A DNA stretch of 64,000 nucleotides, taken from contig DGIS01000007.1 in the NCBI GenBank assembly GCA_002386525.1, positions 62,001-126,000 on the forward strand, written 5' to 3'. A program made the position numbers and the translations under genes. Below, one piece after another: positions 16,838 to 27,692 of the stretch (within the stretch, counting starts at the first letter, position 1; every line of letters starts with the position of its first letter). Origin of the DNA: Sphingobacterium sp. UBA4616 (lineage in GTDB: Bacteria > Bacteroidota > Bacteroidia > Sphingobacteriales > Sphingobacteriaceae). The notes under the pieces are model-generated. The model worked only from the letters and a program-made list of their open reading frames with translations, did not search any database and was not told where the DNA came from.

Positions 16838-18103
16838 TTAATAATTTACATAATAGTCTTTGGGAAATTGCTCTGCCTTCCAGCATTTTTGGGAAGTCCA
16901 TGGTTGTGGAGCACAGGTCCAGAACTCATCCTCTGCCGGTAACCCCAAGGGCAAAAATGATAGGGAGGCCACATACATTGAACCTGCATTTGTATAGTAA
17001 TCTGCGAGATTGGATTGTTTATCACCTACCACGCCCATACGCAGCCATCCCGAGGGCGCAAAGGTTTTGTCAATATAAATATGACGAAGTATCGTGGTTA
17101 ATGCAGCCCTGACCTGTCCTTTCGAAATGTCTTCGGGCAACTTATTTTCCAAAGCAACTGTTGCCAGCGGCTGGAATGCGGCATTTTTGTACGTTGATGA
17201 ACGCCCCACGACAACATAATGGCCTTCTGGGGAAATCATGCGTTCCAAATGATGCGCATAACGCTGCATCCGTTTGTATGCCCGCTCATACATTTCCTTG
17301 TATTTTCCACCTGCAGGGATATTATGACGCAGCGACTCCACCTGCATACAATGGATCACATAACCGTTGTAGTGGTCAAAACTAAAATGGTCACCATCAC
17401 TATACCAGCCATCTCCAACATACCATTCCTGATCAAATTTATTAACCGCATAATCGATTTTTTCCCGTACACATTCCTCTCCTATGCTGTAAAGAAACGT
17501 TTCTGTCATTGCGGCAAACAGCAGCCAATTGCTCTCATTGGGTTTGATCTTGCGCAATAGTTTAAACTCCTCAACAACTCTTTGCTTAGTGGCTTGGTCC
17601 AAAGGCTGCCATAAAGCTTTTGGAGCCCTCAAAAAAGCCAGTGCAAGATGCGCTGCATCCACAAGAGTCTGTGAGGAAGGTCCTCGCCAAGTAAAATAAT
17701 CCGGAGATTTGGGGTCTACCCCATATTGTATACCGAGCAGCGCCTGTGCTCTCAATTTTTTTCGCAGTTTCCCTTCCTCAGTTAGGTCATCTGGTAAAGC
17801 CAACCAAGGTGCCATTCCGGCCAGCAAGCGCCCGAAGGCTTCCAGATATCCCACTCCGGGATCCCTGCTATCAAAAGTTGGACTTACCTCCATCGGCATA
17901 TTTTTACGCCACTGTTGTTTACTGATATTGCTCAATATGGGGTCTGCCATCTTATGTAAGATAGATACCCAATAAGCCCGGTCATTTTCGGTCAAATTTC
18001 TTTGATCGTCTAAATTGTCTGCTTTTGCTTCCATTGGTAAAGACGCCGTTAATACGCCTACTCCAGCTCCGCCTAACAATTTTAATAAGGATCTTCTCTT
18101 CAT
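16838..18103 (-). CDS. DUF2264 protein, Tat-exported glycan-active candidate
   Basis: The 421-residue protein starts KRRSLLKLLGGAGVG, a twin-arginine-like signal. The rest matches the DUF2264 family (YLEAFGRLLAGMAPWLALPD, ESNWLLFAAMTETFL, DGWYSDGDHFSFDHYNGYVI), an alpha/alpha-barrel type. I recall that members have been assigned to a CAZy glycoside hydrolase family with glucuronidase activity; this is from memory and not checked. It lies between susD and the GH88 gene, which supports a role on a uronic-acid-containing glycan in the periplasm. Confidence 0.82.
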   Translation of the reverse strand: MKRRSLLKLLGGAGVGVLTASLPMEAKADNLDDQRNLTENDRAYWVSILHKMADPILSNISKQQWRKNMPMEVSPTFDSRDPGVGYLEAFGRLLAGMAPWLALPDDLTEEGKLRKKLRAQALLGIQYGVDPKSPDYFTWRGPSSQTLVDAAHLALAFLRAPKALWQPLDQATKQRVVEEFKLLRKIKPNESNWLLFAAMTETFLYSIGEECVREKIDYAVNKFDQEWYVGDGWYSDGDHFSFDHYNGYVIHCMQVESLRHNIPAGGKYKEMYERAYKRMQRYAHHLERMISPEGHYVVVGRSSTYKNAAFQPLATVALENKLPEDISKGQVRAALTTILRHIYIDKTFAPSGWLRMGVVGDKQSNLADYYTNAGSMYVASLSFLPLGLPAEDEFWTCAPQPWTSQKCWKAEQFPKDYYVNY

Positions 18104-18163
18104 CGATAAGGGTTTATAAATTAAAAATATCTATTGTACATAAAAATACTAGCCGAAGTAAAC

Positions 18164-18197
18164 CAATCGCTCCAGCAAACGGCTGCATGAGCGATTG
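18164..18197 (-). other. hairpin after susD
   Basis: CAATCGCTC (18164-18172) and GAGCGATTG (18189-18197) form a perfect 9-bp stem with a 16-nt loop, 17 bp after the susD stop. No U-run follows. Such structures after susCD pairs can reduce read-through into the enzyme genes or protect the upstream mRNA. Confidence 0.5.
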
Positions 18198-18213
18198 ATA
18201 ACAAACTTCCTCC

Positions 18214-20106
18214 TTAATAAATCCATCCTGGTGTCGGTTTCAGATTTCTATTTAATTCTATTTCAGCCTTTGGAACTGGCCAAGTGTACCATTGATCACC
18301 TATCCATTCATAAGTAGTACCTCCAGTGTTCTCACTACCTCCCCACGCATGTTGCGAAAATTTCTGATCAAACTTTGTCTCTTTCAGCGTCTTCCAACGC
18401 ATTTCATCAAAAAAGTTAACGCCCTCCCCAATTAATTCACGACGTCGTTCATCTCGTACATAATTACGTGCATTAGTTTGATTTGAAAAAGAAGAAGCCA
18501 TTGTTGGAATTCCAACTCGATCCCTGACTTGTTTTACTTTTGCCATAGCACCGGATAGGTCATTCATCTCTACTAATGCTTCTGCCCACATCAACAAAAC
18601 ATCGGCATAACGAATAATAGGCTCGTCTACCGGATTTTGCTCACGACGGGCATATTCTAATCCTTCGCCCACAAACTTACGATGGATATACTTAAACTCG
18701 GCCTGTGCATTTGCACTTCCCGAAGTATAATAAGTGCTGGGCAAACTACTATTCAAATTGGGTTCAGCTCCAGATTGGTCTACATAATACTTACCAGTGA
18801 CGGGGAATCTATAGGTATACACACCTGCAGCAGTAGAATTGCTATTTACGCCTTGAAAAGATGCATAAGGTGTCAAGACATTATAAGCTAACCTTGGATC
18901 TCTATTTGCGTAGGCTGCTTTCAGTCGCGCCTCATTACCTTCTGGCAGATAAAATGCCCGCGCAGTACTATTCAATTTATTTAATTCCGTATTGATTACT
19001 GTGGTCACCGTTGGGTGAACATCATTTCCATTAACTTTTTGATCTCGTATAAAAAAGACTTTTCTATTGGGAGCGCCTAAAGCATTTACTGTATTCCATT
19101 CAGGAATGTAATCCGACCAACTAAACGGACGGACAGTAGTTCCGTCAATAATTTCTTCATATAAATTGACCAAAGCTGGAGTTACTTGTAAATCTGTCCA
19201 ACATCCTCGACTATCTTTTGCTCCCTGTTGAAACGCCGCTGTGTATTTCTGCACAGCTGAACCATATCCCGATGGTTCCTCAATATACTGAACGCTCAAA
19301 ATCATCTCTTCACAACGTTCATTTGCTACTTTGAACAATTGCTTATAATTGGCGAAAAGTTTATAACCACTCTCACCAACCTTTGCAAAGTCAGCGACGG
19401 CCAAATCATATTTTTTTGTCATGAGATAAGCACGTCCACGTAATGCATAGGCCGCACCTTTACTTACTCTCCCCTCCCCTTGAATTTGATTGTTTGGCAA
19501 AGCGCTTTCATTAATTGCGTCCGACAAATCTTTAACAATAAGTGCCCAAACCTCTTCTTCTGAACTTTGGCCTTTATTACCTTCTGCTGGACTAATAGGC
19601 TCTGTGTAAATAGGAACACCCAAACCATTCCGGCCATACAGTTCATTAAGCCGCATGTAAAAGAATGCCCGCAAGACTTTGCATTCAGCGACCAGCTTAT
19701 TCTTTTTTTGCTGATCCATCGCTGCATCTGGTATGTGAACTATAGCATCATTAGCGCGGTGTACCCCATCATACAACCATTTCCATTGGAATGAAAAATA
19801 GGAATTACTTGGATTAACGGCACTGGAAAAAAGGTTGTTTAAATTATATTCCCCTTGTCCAGTCATACCAAAGGCCTCATAAGCATAATACCCAATATTG
19901 GCAGAGGTCCCTACAATTCCATCACTTCTTACCGGACGTTGTAACGAATAATAAACGCCTATTACCCCCTGATCAACCAACGTTTCAGATGACCACATTG
20001 TTCCCGACGATATTTTGTCATTAGGTGTAAGGTCCAATATTTTTGTACAAGACGATAAAGAACTTGCTATACCAATTGCTATGACAGATTTTAATATTTT
20101 TTTCAT
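18214..20106 (-). CDS. SusD/RagB-family glycan-binding lipoprotein
   Basis: SusD-like proteins sit on the outer face of the outer membrane and form a lid over their SusC partner. The 630-residue protein begins with a lipoprotein signal ending SSLSSC (Cys20). It then shows the family N-terminus DLTPNDKISSGTMWSSE, TPR-like parts (AYALRGRAYLMTKKYDLAVA) and the C-terminal RDERRRELIGEGVNFFDEMR and NLKPTPGW. It follows susC by 107 bp. Confidence 0.96.
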   Translation of the reverse strand: MKKILKSVIAIGIASSLSSCTKILDLTPNDKISSGTMWSSETLVDQGVIGVYYSLQRPVRSDGIVGTSANIGYYAYEAFGMTGQGEYNLNNLFSSAVNPSNSYFSFQWKWLYDGVHRANDAIVHIPDAAMDQQKKNKLVAECKVLRAFFYMRLNELYGRNGLGVPIYTEPISPAEGNKGQSSEEEVWALIVKDLSDAINESALPNNQIQGEGRVSKGAAYALRGRAYLMTKKYDLAVADFAKVGESGYKLFANYKQLFKVANERCEEMILSVQYIEEPSGYGSAVQKYTAAFQQGAKDSRGCWTDLQVTPALVNLYEEIIDGTTVRPFSWSDYIPEWNTVNALGAPNRKVFFIRDQKVNGNDVHPTVTTVINTELNKLNSTARAFYLPEGNEARLKAAYANRDPRLAYNVLTPYASFQGVNSNSTAAGVYTYRFPVTGKYYVDQSGAEPNLNSSLPSTYYTSGSANAQAEFKYIHRKFVGEGLEYARREQNPVDEPIIRYADVLLMWAEALVEMNDLSGAMAKVKQVRDRVGIPTMASSFSNQTNARNYVRDERRRELIGEGVNFFDEMRWKTLKETKFDQKFSQHAWGGSENTGGTTYEWIGDQWYTWPVPKAEIELNRNLKPTPGWIY

Positions 20107-20213
20107 CTCTATTTTTATTTTATTTGACTAAACAGCGTTTAAAACGAAGACGTTAGTCTAGTCTTACGCTATTGAAAACTCAAATTAACTCATCCTTCTG
20201 TTCGGAGATTAAG

Positions 20214-23200
20214 TTAAAAAGTTACCGATACCCCAGCGGAATATAGCTTCGCAATCGGATAAACGATCAGTGAACCGCCTAGTTCCGGATCCACTCCCGG
20301 AAAATCTTTATGTTTAAAAGTCAACAGGTTTTCTCCTGTTACAAATACCCTTAAGTCCTTAATTTTAGCTTGATTCATCCATTTCTTAGGAAATGTATAG
20401 CCTAACTGCAAAGACTTTAACTTTAAATACGAGGTATTGTACAAATAGAATGTATTAGCCTGCATGATTGAACTTGAAGAAAGCAAACGTGGATATTTAC
20501 CATTGATATTTGCATTTGGATCTGTAGCAGGATCATAATTATCATAATCGCTATTGGCTCTTACGGCATCATAGGAATAGTATTTTTTCCAAGCGTCTGC
20601 TGGCAATTGGTCACCTGTATTCGCTAATATTGATCCGTTTGATCCACGCTCATTAATATAATGGTAAGAGCCAACGCGACCAGCCAACAACATATTTAGA
20701 TCAAATCCTTTGTATGCGGCTGTCAGATTTAGGCCAAACACAAATTTGGCAACAGAAGACTTGCCGGTGAATTCACGGTCATCATCATTACCGTACTTAC
20801 CATCACCATTCGCATCTGCCATAAGCATTTGTCCATACCAAATATTTGCTGCCCCAGGCCCCACTGAATTGTTATTGAAAGAATAGTTTGCGGCAATCAT
20901 GGATTTTACCCATTCCAGGTCGGCTTTAGTACGAATCATTCCATCTGTAGGCCCTCCATTGGGATCTACACTTCCATCAGATTTCAGATAAGTTCCAGTA
21001 CCGGCATAAGGCCTCCTCAAAAACCATTCATCAAGCATATGCTGTTCCACACGACGTTCGTTCCCTCCCGTAGATACATCTGCTAAATTCGTATAGCGCC
21101 AAGTTGGGTTACCCCAAATATCGAGAGTCGATGGATCTTGTTCATATTTTAATGTGCCTTTAAAACCCGAAACTCTGTTCATGTTGTAGGAAATGTTGCC
21201 ATTTACGCCATACCTAAAATCTCCAATTTTATCGTTCCAACCCAGATTAAGCTCTATCCCCTTATTATTCATTGAAGCGGTATTGGACATCGGCGCATTG
21301 ATGTTTCCCATTGTCATGTAAATAATCGCTGCAGTTAAGATATCAGAAGTCTTTCGGGAATACATATCGGCCTCGACACTCAAACGACGATCCAAGAAAC
21401 TGGCCTCTAACCCCAAATTATACGTGGTCAGTTTTTCCCATGATAAACTCAGATTCTGAATGGTTTGTTGAATCACACCATTTGCAACCGACTCGTTGAA
21501 TACATTATTCACTTTCTGATAAAGGGTCTGCCAGTCGTAATTCCCACTTATCGTGTTTCCTAAAGTTCCATAGGACCCTCTAAGCTTTAAGTAGTTAACC
21601 GTTGTTTTGGCTGGATCAAAAAAACGTTCGTTACTGATAACCCAACCTGCCGAGAAAGAAGGGAAAAAGCCAGTACGATGTCCCGGAGCAAACTTGGACG
21701 AAGCATCCGAACGAAAGTTTCCTTCGAACAAATATTTACCATCATAGGCATAGTTTACCCGACCGAAATAAGAAACCATGGCATTCTCTGCCTTTGCATC
21801 TCCTCCAATTGATTCCATGGTTGCGCCAGAGGTAATATCGGTTACGTCCCAGTCTAGTAAGCCCCGTTTTGTAGCACTGAATCCGCCTGTTTTGGAATAA
21901 TACTGTTCATACCCCGCTAAACCACCAACATCGTGTTTTCCAAAAGTATGAGCATAACGCAACAATGCATTAGCTGTATAATTGGATGATTTATAAGCGT
22001 ATCTATAAGTCGTTGCCTGGTCCAGATTTCCTATCCCCTCTTTGGGCTTCTCAAAGCTTTCTCTAAAACTATACCTCGGCAAATTTTGGGAATAATTTTC
22101 ATCCTCACGCATGTATTCACTGTAGTTAAAGCGAGCCTCTGCAATAATTCCCTTCCAAATATCTGCGTTAGCATACCATGTACTATTGATACGTGTGTAG
22201 TTGTTTTCTCCCCCATTTGACGCTACCTGCTGCAGAATATTATCCTTATTTGTTGTGTTAGGATCTTCACTGGAACCATATTTTCCCTCATAAATTGGTG
22301 TCATTCCAGGAAAAGCCTGCAGCAAATAGGTCATTGAAGTGCTGCCCGGCTGCTTATACTCCTTTGTTGCATAGGTCTGTGTACCGAAAGTAATTCTATC
22401 CGCAATTTTTGTTTCTACATTGGTCCGAATATTAAATCTTTTCATTCCCGTATTCGCCAATGTTCCAGGATTATTTTGATACCCTGCTGACAGGAGATAA
22501 GAAGATTTATCACTTCCTCCTGTTACCGAAACGCCATAGCGCTGATAATATTGAGGTTGGAAGAGAACCTGGGCCCAATCTGTATTTGGATATGCCAACC
22601 AATTTGGAATGCTATTGCCGGTTATTGGATTAACGTATAGACCATTGGGATCGGCATTTGCTTTGCGCCAGTCTTCTATAGTTGAAAGCGTATAATCTGG
22701 AGATGTTGATGTTGGATTAGCGTTTACCTTAGCGATATTATGTAATTCCATCCAATCCGCTGTACTCGACATAAACTTCAAATCAGTTTGCGCTTGTTCA
22801 CGAGCATATAAAGCGTTGAATGTGATTTTAGGCGCTTCACCTTTCTTCCCTTTTTTGGTGGTCACAAGAATTACACCATTAGCGGCACGAGATCCATAAA
22901 TTGCTGCCGAAGCCGCATCTTTCAAAATAGAAATGCTCTCGATATCATCTGTATTTAATGGAACCATATCGGCTACAGCGCCATCAACAAGAATCAGTGG
23001 ATCATTATTATTAAATGATCCCGTACCACGCACTCGAATAGAAACGGATTCACCACCGGGATTTCCACTTCCTTGCGTAACTCGTATACCAGGAGCAGTG
23101 CCGCCTAAAGCCGCAGCAAGGTTCATAATTGGCCTATTGGTGAGCTTATCTGCACCAACGGTAGCGACAGATCCTGTCAAATTGACTTTTTTCTGTGTAC

Positions 23201-23534
23201 CATAACCTACAACGACAACTTCATCAAGCGCCGAAGTATTTCTTTCTAGCGTAACATTAATGACCGAACGTCCTTTAGGATTGATTTCTTGATCCTGATA
23301 TCCTATGTATGAGATCAAGATTGTAGCATTTTCTGAAACAGAGAGGGTATACTGACCCACCTCATTTGTCGAAGTAGAAGCACTTCCACCCTTCTCCCGA
23401 ATCGTTACACCCGCTAAAGGTGCTCCTTGACTGTCTGTAATCCGCCCCGTAATTGAAATTTTCTGCTGTGCCATACTCGCACCCACAGTAAACATCATCA
23501 TAGCAGACAGTCCAACTTTGTAAAACTTTGCCAT
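20214..23534 (-). CDS. SusC/RagA-family TonB-linked outer-membrane transporter
   Basis: It imports oligosaccharides together with its SusD partner. The 1106-residue protein has a signal peptide (about 1-22, ending ASMAQ), a carboxypeptidase-regulatory-like domain (about 26-105), then the plug with EVVVVGYGTQKKVNLTGSVA and ILKDAASAAIYGSRAANGVI. A long beta-barrel ends with LYSAGVSVTF, whose final Phe is typical for outer-membrane barrels. The gene is divergent from the hybrid sensor. Confidence 0.97.
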   Translation of the reverse strand: MAKFYKVGLSAMMMFTVGASMAQQKISITGRITDSQGAPLAGVTIREKGGSASTSTNEVGQYTLSVSENATILISYIGYQDQEINPKGRSVINVTLERNTSALDEVVVVGYGTQKKVNLTGSVATVGADKLTNRPIMNLAAALGGTAPGIRVTQGSGNPGGESVSIRVRGTGSFNNNDPLILVDGAVADMVPLNTDDIESISILKDAASAAIYGSRAANGVILVTTKKGKKGEAPKITFNALYAREQAQTDLKFMSSTADWMELHNIAKVNANPTSTSPDYTLSTIEDWRKANADPNGLYVNPITGNSIPNWLAYPNTDWAQVLFQPQYYQRYGVSVTGGSDKSSYLLSAGYQNNPGTLANTGMKRFNIRTNVETKIADRITFGTQTYATKEYKQPGSTSMTYLLQAFPGMTPIYEGKYGSSEDPNTTNKDNILQQVASNGGENNYTRINSTWYANADIWKGIIAEARFNYSEYMREDENYSQNLPRYSFRESFEKPKEGIGNLDQATTYRYAYKSSNYTANALLRYAHTFGKHDVGGLAGYEQYYSKTGGFSATKRGLLDWDVTDITSGATMESIGGDAKAENAMVSYFGRVNYAYDGKYLFEGNFRSDASSKFAPGHRTGFFPSFSAGWVISNERFFDPAKTTVNYLKLRGSYGTLGNTISGNYDWQTLYQKVNNVFNESVANGVIQQTIQNLSLSWEKLTTYNLGLEASFLDRRLSVEADMYSRKTSDILTAAIIYMTMGNINAPMSNTASMNNKGIELNLGWNDKIGDFRYGVNGNISYNMNRVSGFKGTLKYEQDPSTLDIWGNPTWRYTNLADVSTGGNERRVEQHMLDEWFLRRPYAGTGTYLKSDGSVDPNGGPTDGMIRTKADLEWVKSMIAANYSFNNNSVGPGAANIWYGQMLMADANGDGKYGNDDDREFTGKSSVAKFVFGLNLTAAYKGFDLNMLLAGRVGSYHYINERGSNGSILANTGDQLPADAWKKYYSYDAVRANSDYDNYDPATDPNANINGKYPRLLSSSSIMQANTFYLYNTSYLKLKSLQLGYTFPKKWMNQAKIKDLRVFVTGENLLTFKHKDFPGVDPELGGSLIVYPIAKLYSAGVSVTF

Positions 23535-23608
23535 ACTTTAGGAAATTAGTTTTATAATAAAAATTGGTTGTTTAATAAGCCAAAGATGAGTCTATGAGCG
23601 AATTATGG

Positions 23609-23650
23609 GGGGTAAAAATCTTAAATATTTAGGGGTAAAATCTTAAATTT
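23609..23650. promoter_or_regulatory. direct repeats between susC and the hybrid sensor
   Basis: GGGGTAAAAATCTTAAATAT (from 23609) and GGGGTAAAATCTTAAATTT (from 23632) form a near-perfect direct repeat 23 bp apart, about two helical turns. The AraC-type output domains of hybrid sensors bind such direct repeats. The place between the divergent susC and sensor genes fits an operator for both. Confidence 0.6.
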
Positions 23651-23670
23651 GACACAAATACCCCATAACC

Positions 23671-26600
23671 ATGAGCATACTACCTATCTTGTGCCGACAA
23701 TTTCTGCTGTTGATATCCATCATTTCCTTTTGTTATGCCCAAGATCTTAAATTTGAGACACTAAGCCAGGATAATGTATTGGATAAACAAGCGATATTGA
23801 CAATTGCTCAAGATAGACAGGGTAAACTTTGGTTTGGCGGCGGCCCCAACCTATTTGTATACGACTCGCAGAATATCACTAATATTTTAGTGCAGGATAC
23901 TGCTTTTAAAAAAGTAGATTATATTAATAAGATTGGTATCAATGCAAAGAATCACCTTTTCATCGCTACGGCAACTCAATTATTTATTTTTGACATCGAC
24001 AAACGCAAAGCTGTATTGAAACAGGGAAAACCTTTTCAGGAAAAAATCGTCGTCACCGACATCCAATTTTTATCAGACCAAATATTTCTATGCACGGACA
24101 AGGGGCTTTATCAGGCAATCCTGACCGCCGGGACCTACAATCTCCAAAAAATTCTGGACCGTCCCTATGTACAATCCATTATTCAAACCAGCCCCACTAC
24201 TTATATAATAGCAAGTTACAAAGGCATTGAGTCTTTTTCTCTGCAAAATGATCAGATCTCCCATATCCGGGATCTAATGCTGCCCCCGCTCCCCTTAAGA
24301 GAACGTATTTTCAGTACCCTATATCTTCATCAAAATATGCTTTGGCTTGGGACAAAATTGCATGGAATATTCCAATTTAACTTCGCGGATAACACATGGA
24401 ATAATTTGAATGAAACCAATAGTAATCTATTGAGCAATAACGTCCGGAAAATTGTGCCGACAAAAAATGGTGAACTACTGATTGGTACCTTAAAAGGACT
24501 CTCAATCTTTAACGGATCGGCACAGTTCGTAAACTATAAACATAATACTTCCGTTAAAAACTCATTGAGCCAAAATTCGATCTATGATATTTTTATCGAT
24601 CGGCAACAAATCACTTGGATAGGAACCTATTTTGGTGGAATAAATGCTATTTACCCCAATCTTATCCCCATACAGCATTATTCAACCCGTTCGCTTTTTG
24701 GTCTTCGACTCAATAGCGATATTGCCAGTAGTTTCGCAGAATCAGAAAATGCGTATTGGATCGGAACGGAGGAAGAAGGAATCAATAAAATTGACAAGCG
24801 AACAGAAGCCACCTCTCCATTATCACAATTGACCCAGTCGAATCTGATTAAGGACTTATACGCAAAAGATAACAAAATCTACGCAGCACAATATGGTGGC
24901 GGTTATTCCATTATCGATGCCCAATCTGGAAATGCGCAACACTTTTATCTGGAAAAAGATCGCCTAAATCTCAAAAATAACATCTACAGTATTTACGTCG
25001 ATCCTACGCATCGTATTTACCTTGGAACCAATAAAGGACTCTATACCGTGGATCCAGGGAAACAGCCGCAATATAATCCCGTTTTAAAGACAGCTACAAT
25101 CGATGATATACAAGCTGATGCTAAACAGTACATTTACTTTCTGAGCGGAGGTTCGCTTTTTCGAAGAAAACCTAATGACTCAAACATAAAAGCGATACAA
25201 CAATTGGATACATTGACGGTAGGAGGATTTTATGTTCATCCGAATGGGGATATCTGGTTAACATCCAACCAATATTTATATCATTTTGATCAGCATAGTC
25301 ACTTAACCAAGGTATCTTACTTTCCAAGCAACGCACTAGGTTGGCCCATCTATGTGAACAATAAGGTATGGCTTACCAGTAAAGATGGTCTCATCTGCTT
25401 TGATCCCGAAACAAAACATAGCTATCTGCTCAATCAATATGATGGTTTACCGGTTAAAAATCTTCTTGGAGCTAAAGTCTTTGCCAGCAAAACAGGAACA
25501 TTATTTGTCACCACACTCAACGGTGTAATTTCCCTAGATACTCGAAAAATAACCTTCAATCAAAACATCCCCAATGTCCTCCTCCGAAATATCTTCCTCG
25601 AAGAGACTCCACTAAACTACGGAAGGATTCAGAAAACGGAAGATGCAAACAGCTATCAGCTCAGCCTCCGACACGATGAAAACTTTCTTACTATTAATTT
25701 CTCAGGTTCTAATTTCATCAAACCTCAAAAGAATAGGTATCGATACAAGCTCGACGGTTTTGACAAGGATTGGATCGAAACAAGTAATCCTTCAATACGA
25801 TATACGAATGTTCCAGTAGGTACACATAGACTGACCATATTCGCGAGTAACAATGATGGCATTTGGAGCAGTACACCGCTACGGATTATTATCGACATTC
25901 AACCTCCATTTTGGAGAACGTGGTGGGCCTATCTAATGTATGCAGGATTATTTTCTCTGGGCGTACATCTGGTTATTAAGTTTGTCGTCGAAAGGAAGAT
26001 GTTAATCAATTCGGAACGGGAGCAGGAAAAGAAAATAAAATTCTTCACGCAGATATCTCACGAAATTCGTACTCCGTTGACTTTAATTACTGCTCCGTTA
26101 GATGAAATTATATCAGAAACAGCTCATCTTACCGCTACCCAAAATAAAGTAAAACGAATAAAAAAGAATGCCAACAAACTCCTAGGAGTCATCAACGAAT
26201 TACTCGACTTTAAAAAGTTCGACGACAAGCACTTTGTCCTGAAAAAAACGGACATCTCTTTTAGGGAATACATAGAAGACACCTTCTACCTATTAAATGA
26301 TCTTGCCAAAGCAAAGCATCTCAACTATTACATCAGGCAGTTGGATTCCGTAGGCTTACAATCCATAGATACAATACAATTTGATAAAGTCATGTTCAAC
26401 CTGCTGTCAAATGCGATTAAGTACACACCTGAACAAGGCACTGTTTATCTGGATTTGGTCGATAACAACCACACAATAACTATTAACATCGTCGATAATG
26501 GAATTGGGATCGCAAGCGATAACCAATTCAAAATATTTGAAGAGTACTATCGCGAAGAACAAGCTCAAGATGCAATAGGCACTGGAATCGGACTTGCGTT

Positions 26601-27564
26601 AACCAAACATATTGTACAGCAGCACAAGGGGGATATCTTTTGCCTTACACAGGACGATGAAAAAGGAAAATGGACTGTGTTTACCATAAATCTACCGAAA
26701 GATCTTGGACACAAATCAGATAATCAGCCAGATACTCAGCTCATAGAGACTCCTGCAAAGGAAATAGAAGACGTTAGAATACCAGCCCTAAGCATCCTTG
26801 ATACCTCCGTGCAAAAAACTATTTTAATTGTTGAAGACAATAAAGAATTAATGGCAACAGTGGTGGGTCTGTTTCAAGATGCCTACACGATCATTACAGC
26901 TCACAATGGTGAAGAGGCTCTTTCGAGGGCATTGGAATATGTCCCCGATCTGATTATTTCGGATCTGATGATGCCTTATATGGATGGTGCTCAACTGTGC
27001 GAAGCCATTAAAAAAAATATAATCACTAGCCATATCCCATTCATCTTGCTGACCGCAGTTACTGATAGCAACACGCAGACTTTAGCGTTGGAAAACGGCG
27101 CAAATATCTATTTGACAAAGCCTTTTGATAATAAACAACTCTTTCTTTCTGCGCAAAATCTCCTCGCTATCAGTCAGGCGAAAAGTAAGGCGTTTCAGGT
27201 CAAGACAACTACTTTCGACAATGAACTTGATGCACAATTCATTTCCTCCTTAAATCAATTGATCGAAAAAAATCTTCAATCGGACGGTTTTGATGTCAAT
27301 TTTATTTCTCGAACAATGGGGATGAGTGCGCCAATCCTCTATCGTAAGTTGAAAGCGATATCCAATTTATCGCTCAATAACTATGTGAAAATGTATAGGC
27401 TAAACAAAGCGAAAGAATTACTGAATTCGGCCATGAACATTAGTGAGGTTGCCTACGCTGTGGGATTTTCCGATAGAAAATACTTCAGTAAGGAATTTAA
27501 AAAACAGTTTGGACATAATCCATCAGAACAAACAGCAAATTCGAGCCAAACGACTAAATCTTAG
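23671..27564 (+). CDS. hybrid two-component system (sensor kinase-receiver-AraC fusion)
   Basis: These one-protein regulators sense glycan fragments in the periplasm and switch on the nearby PUL. The 1297-residue protein has a signal segment (1-23), two beta-propellers of repeated Reg_prop blades (about 30-640, e.g. GKLWFGGGPNLFVYD), a Y_Y_Y domain (about 665-745) and a transmembrane segment (about 752-772). The kinase part follows: FFTQISHEIRTPLTLI with His797, and N/G boxes NLLSNAIKY, DNGIGI and GTGIGLAL. The receiver has DLIISDLMMPYMDG with Asp1098, and an AraC-type HTH lies at about 1190-1290 (SEVAYAVGFSDRKYFSKEFK). Confidence 0.95.
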   Translation: MSILPILCRQFLLLISIISFCYAQDLKFETLSQDNVLDKQAILTIAQDRQGKLWFGGGPNLFVYDSQNITNILVQDTAFKKVDYINKIGINAKNHLFIATATQLFIFDIDKRKAVLKQGKPFQEKIVVTDIQFLSDQIFLCTDKGLYQAILTAGTYNLQKILDRPYVQSIIQTSPTTYIIASYKGIESFSLQNDQISHIRDLMLPPLPLRERIFSTLYLHQNMLWLGTKLHGIFQFNFADNTWNNLNETNSNLLSNNVRKIVPTKNGELLIGTLKGLSIFNGSAQFVNYKHNTSVKNSLSQNSIYDIFIDRQQITWIGTYFGGINAIYPNLIPIQHYSTRSLFGLRLNSDIASSFAESENAYWIGTEEEGINKIDKRTEATSPLSQLTQSNLIKDLYAKDNKIYAAQYGGGYSIIDAQSGNAQHFYLEKDRLNLKNNIYSIYVDPTHRIYLGTNKGLYTVDPGKQPQYNPVLKTATIDDIQADAKQYIYFLSGGSLFRRKPNDSNIKAIQQLDTLTVGGFYVHPNGDIWLTSNQYLYHFDQHSHLTKVSYFPSNALGWPIYVNNKVWLTSKDGLICFDPETKHSYLLNQYDGLPVKNLLGAKVFASKTGTLFVTTLNGVISLDTRKITFNQNIPNVLLRNIFLEETPLNYGRIQKTEDANSYQLSLRHDENFLTINFSGSNFIKPQKNRYRYKLDGFDKDWIETSNPSIRYTNVPVGTHRLTIFASNNDGIWSSTPLRIIIDIQPPFWRTWWAYLMYAGLFSLGVHLVIKFVVERKMLINSEREQEKKIKFFTQISHEIRTPLTLITAPLDEIISETAHLTATQNKVKRIKKNANKLLGVINELLDFKKFDDKHFVLKKTDISFREYIEDTFYLLNDLAKAKHLNYYIRQLDSVGLQSIDTIQFDKVMFNLLSNAIKYTPEQGTVYLDLVDNNHTITINIVDNGIGIASDNQFKIFEEYYREEQAQDAIGTGIGLALTKHIVQQHKGDIFCLTQDDEKGKWTVFTINLPKDLGHKSDNQPDTQLIETPAKEIEDVRIPALSILDTSVQKTILIVEDNKELMATVVGLFQDAYTIITAHNGEEALSRALEYVPDLIISDLMMPYMDGAQLCEAIKKNIITSHIPFILLTAVTDSNTQTLALENGANIYLTKPFDNKQLFLSAQNLLAISQAKSKAFQVKTTTFDNELDAQFISSLNQLIEKNLQSDGFDVNFISRTMGMSAPILYRKLKAISNLSLNNYVKMYRLNKAKELLNSAMNISEVAYAVGFSDRKYFSKEFKKQFGHNPSEQTANSSQTTKS

Positions 27565-27598
27565 CTATATTTTCAATGAAATCGCTATCCTGTTCCAC

Positions 27599-27628
27599 AA
27601 AAAAGAGATGCTCAGAGCATCTCTTTTT
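27599..27628. terminator. bidirectional terminator
   Basis: AAAAGAGATGCTC and GAGCATCTCTTTT form a perfect stem around one base, with an A-run before and a T-run after. It serves the rightward hybrid-sensor gene and probably the leftward GH88 gene. Confidence 0.8.
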
Positions 27629-27692
27629 GATCTATTCCGGTGTCATTAAAACGAGTTCCTCTCCCAAGAATTTGCCTTATTTTTTGATCGCT

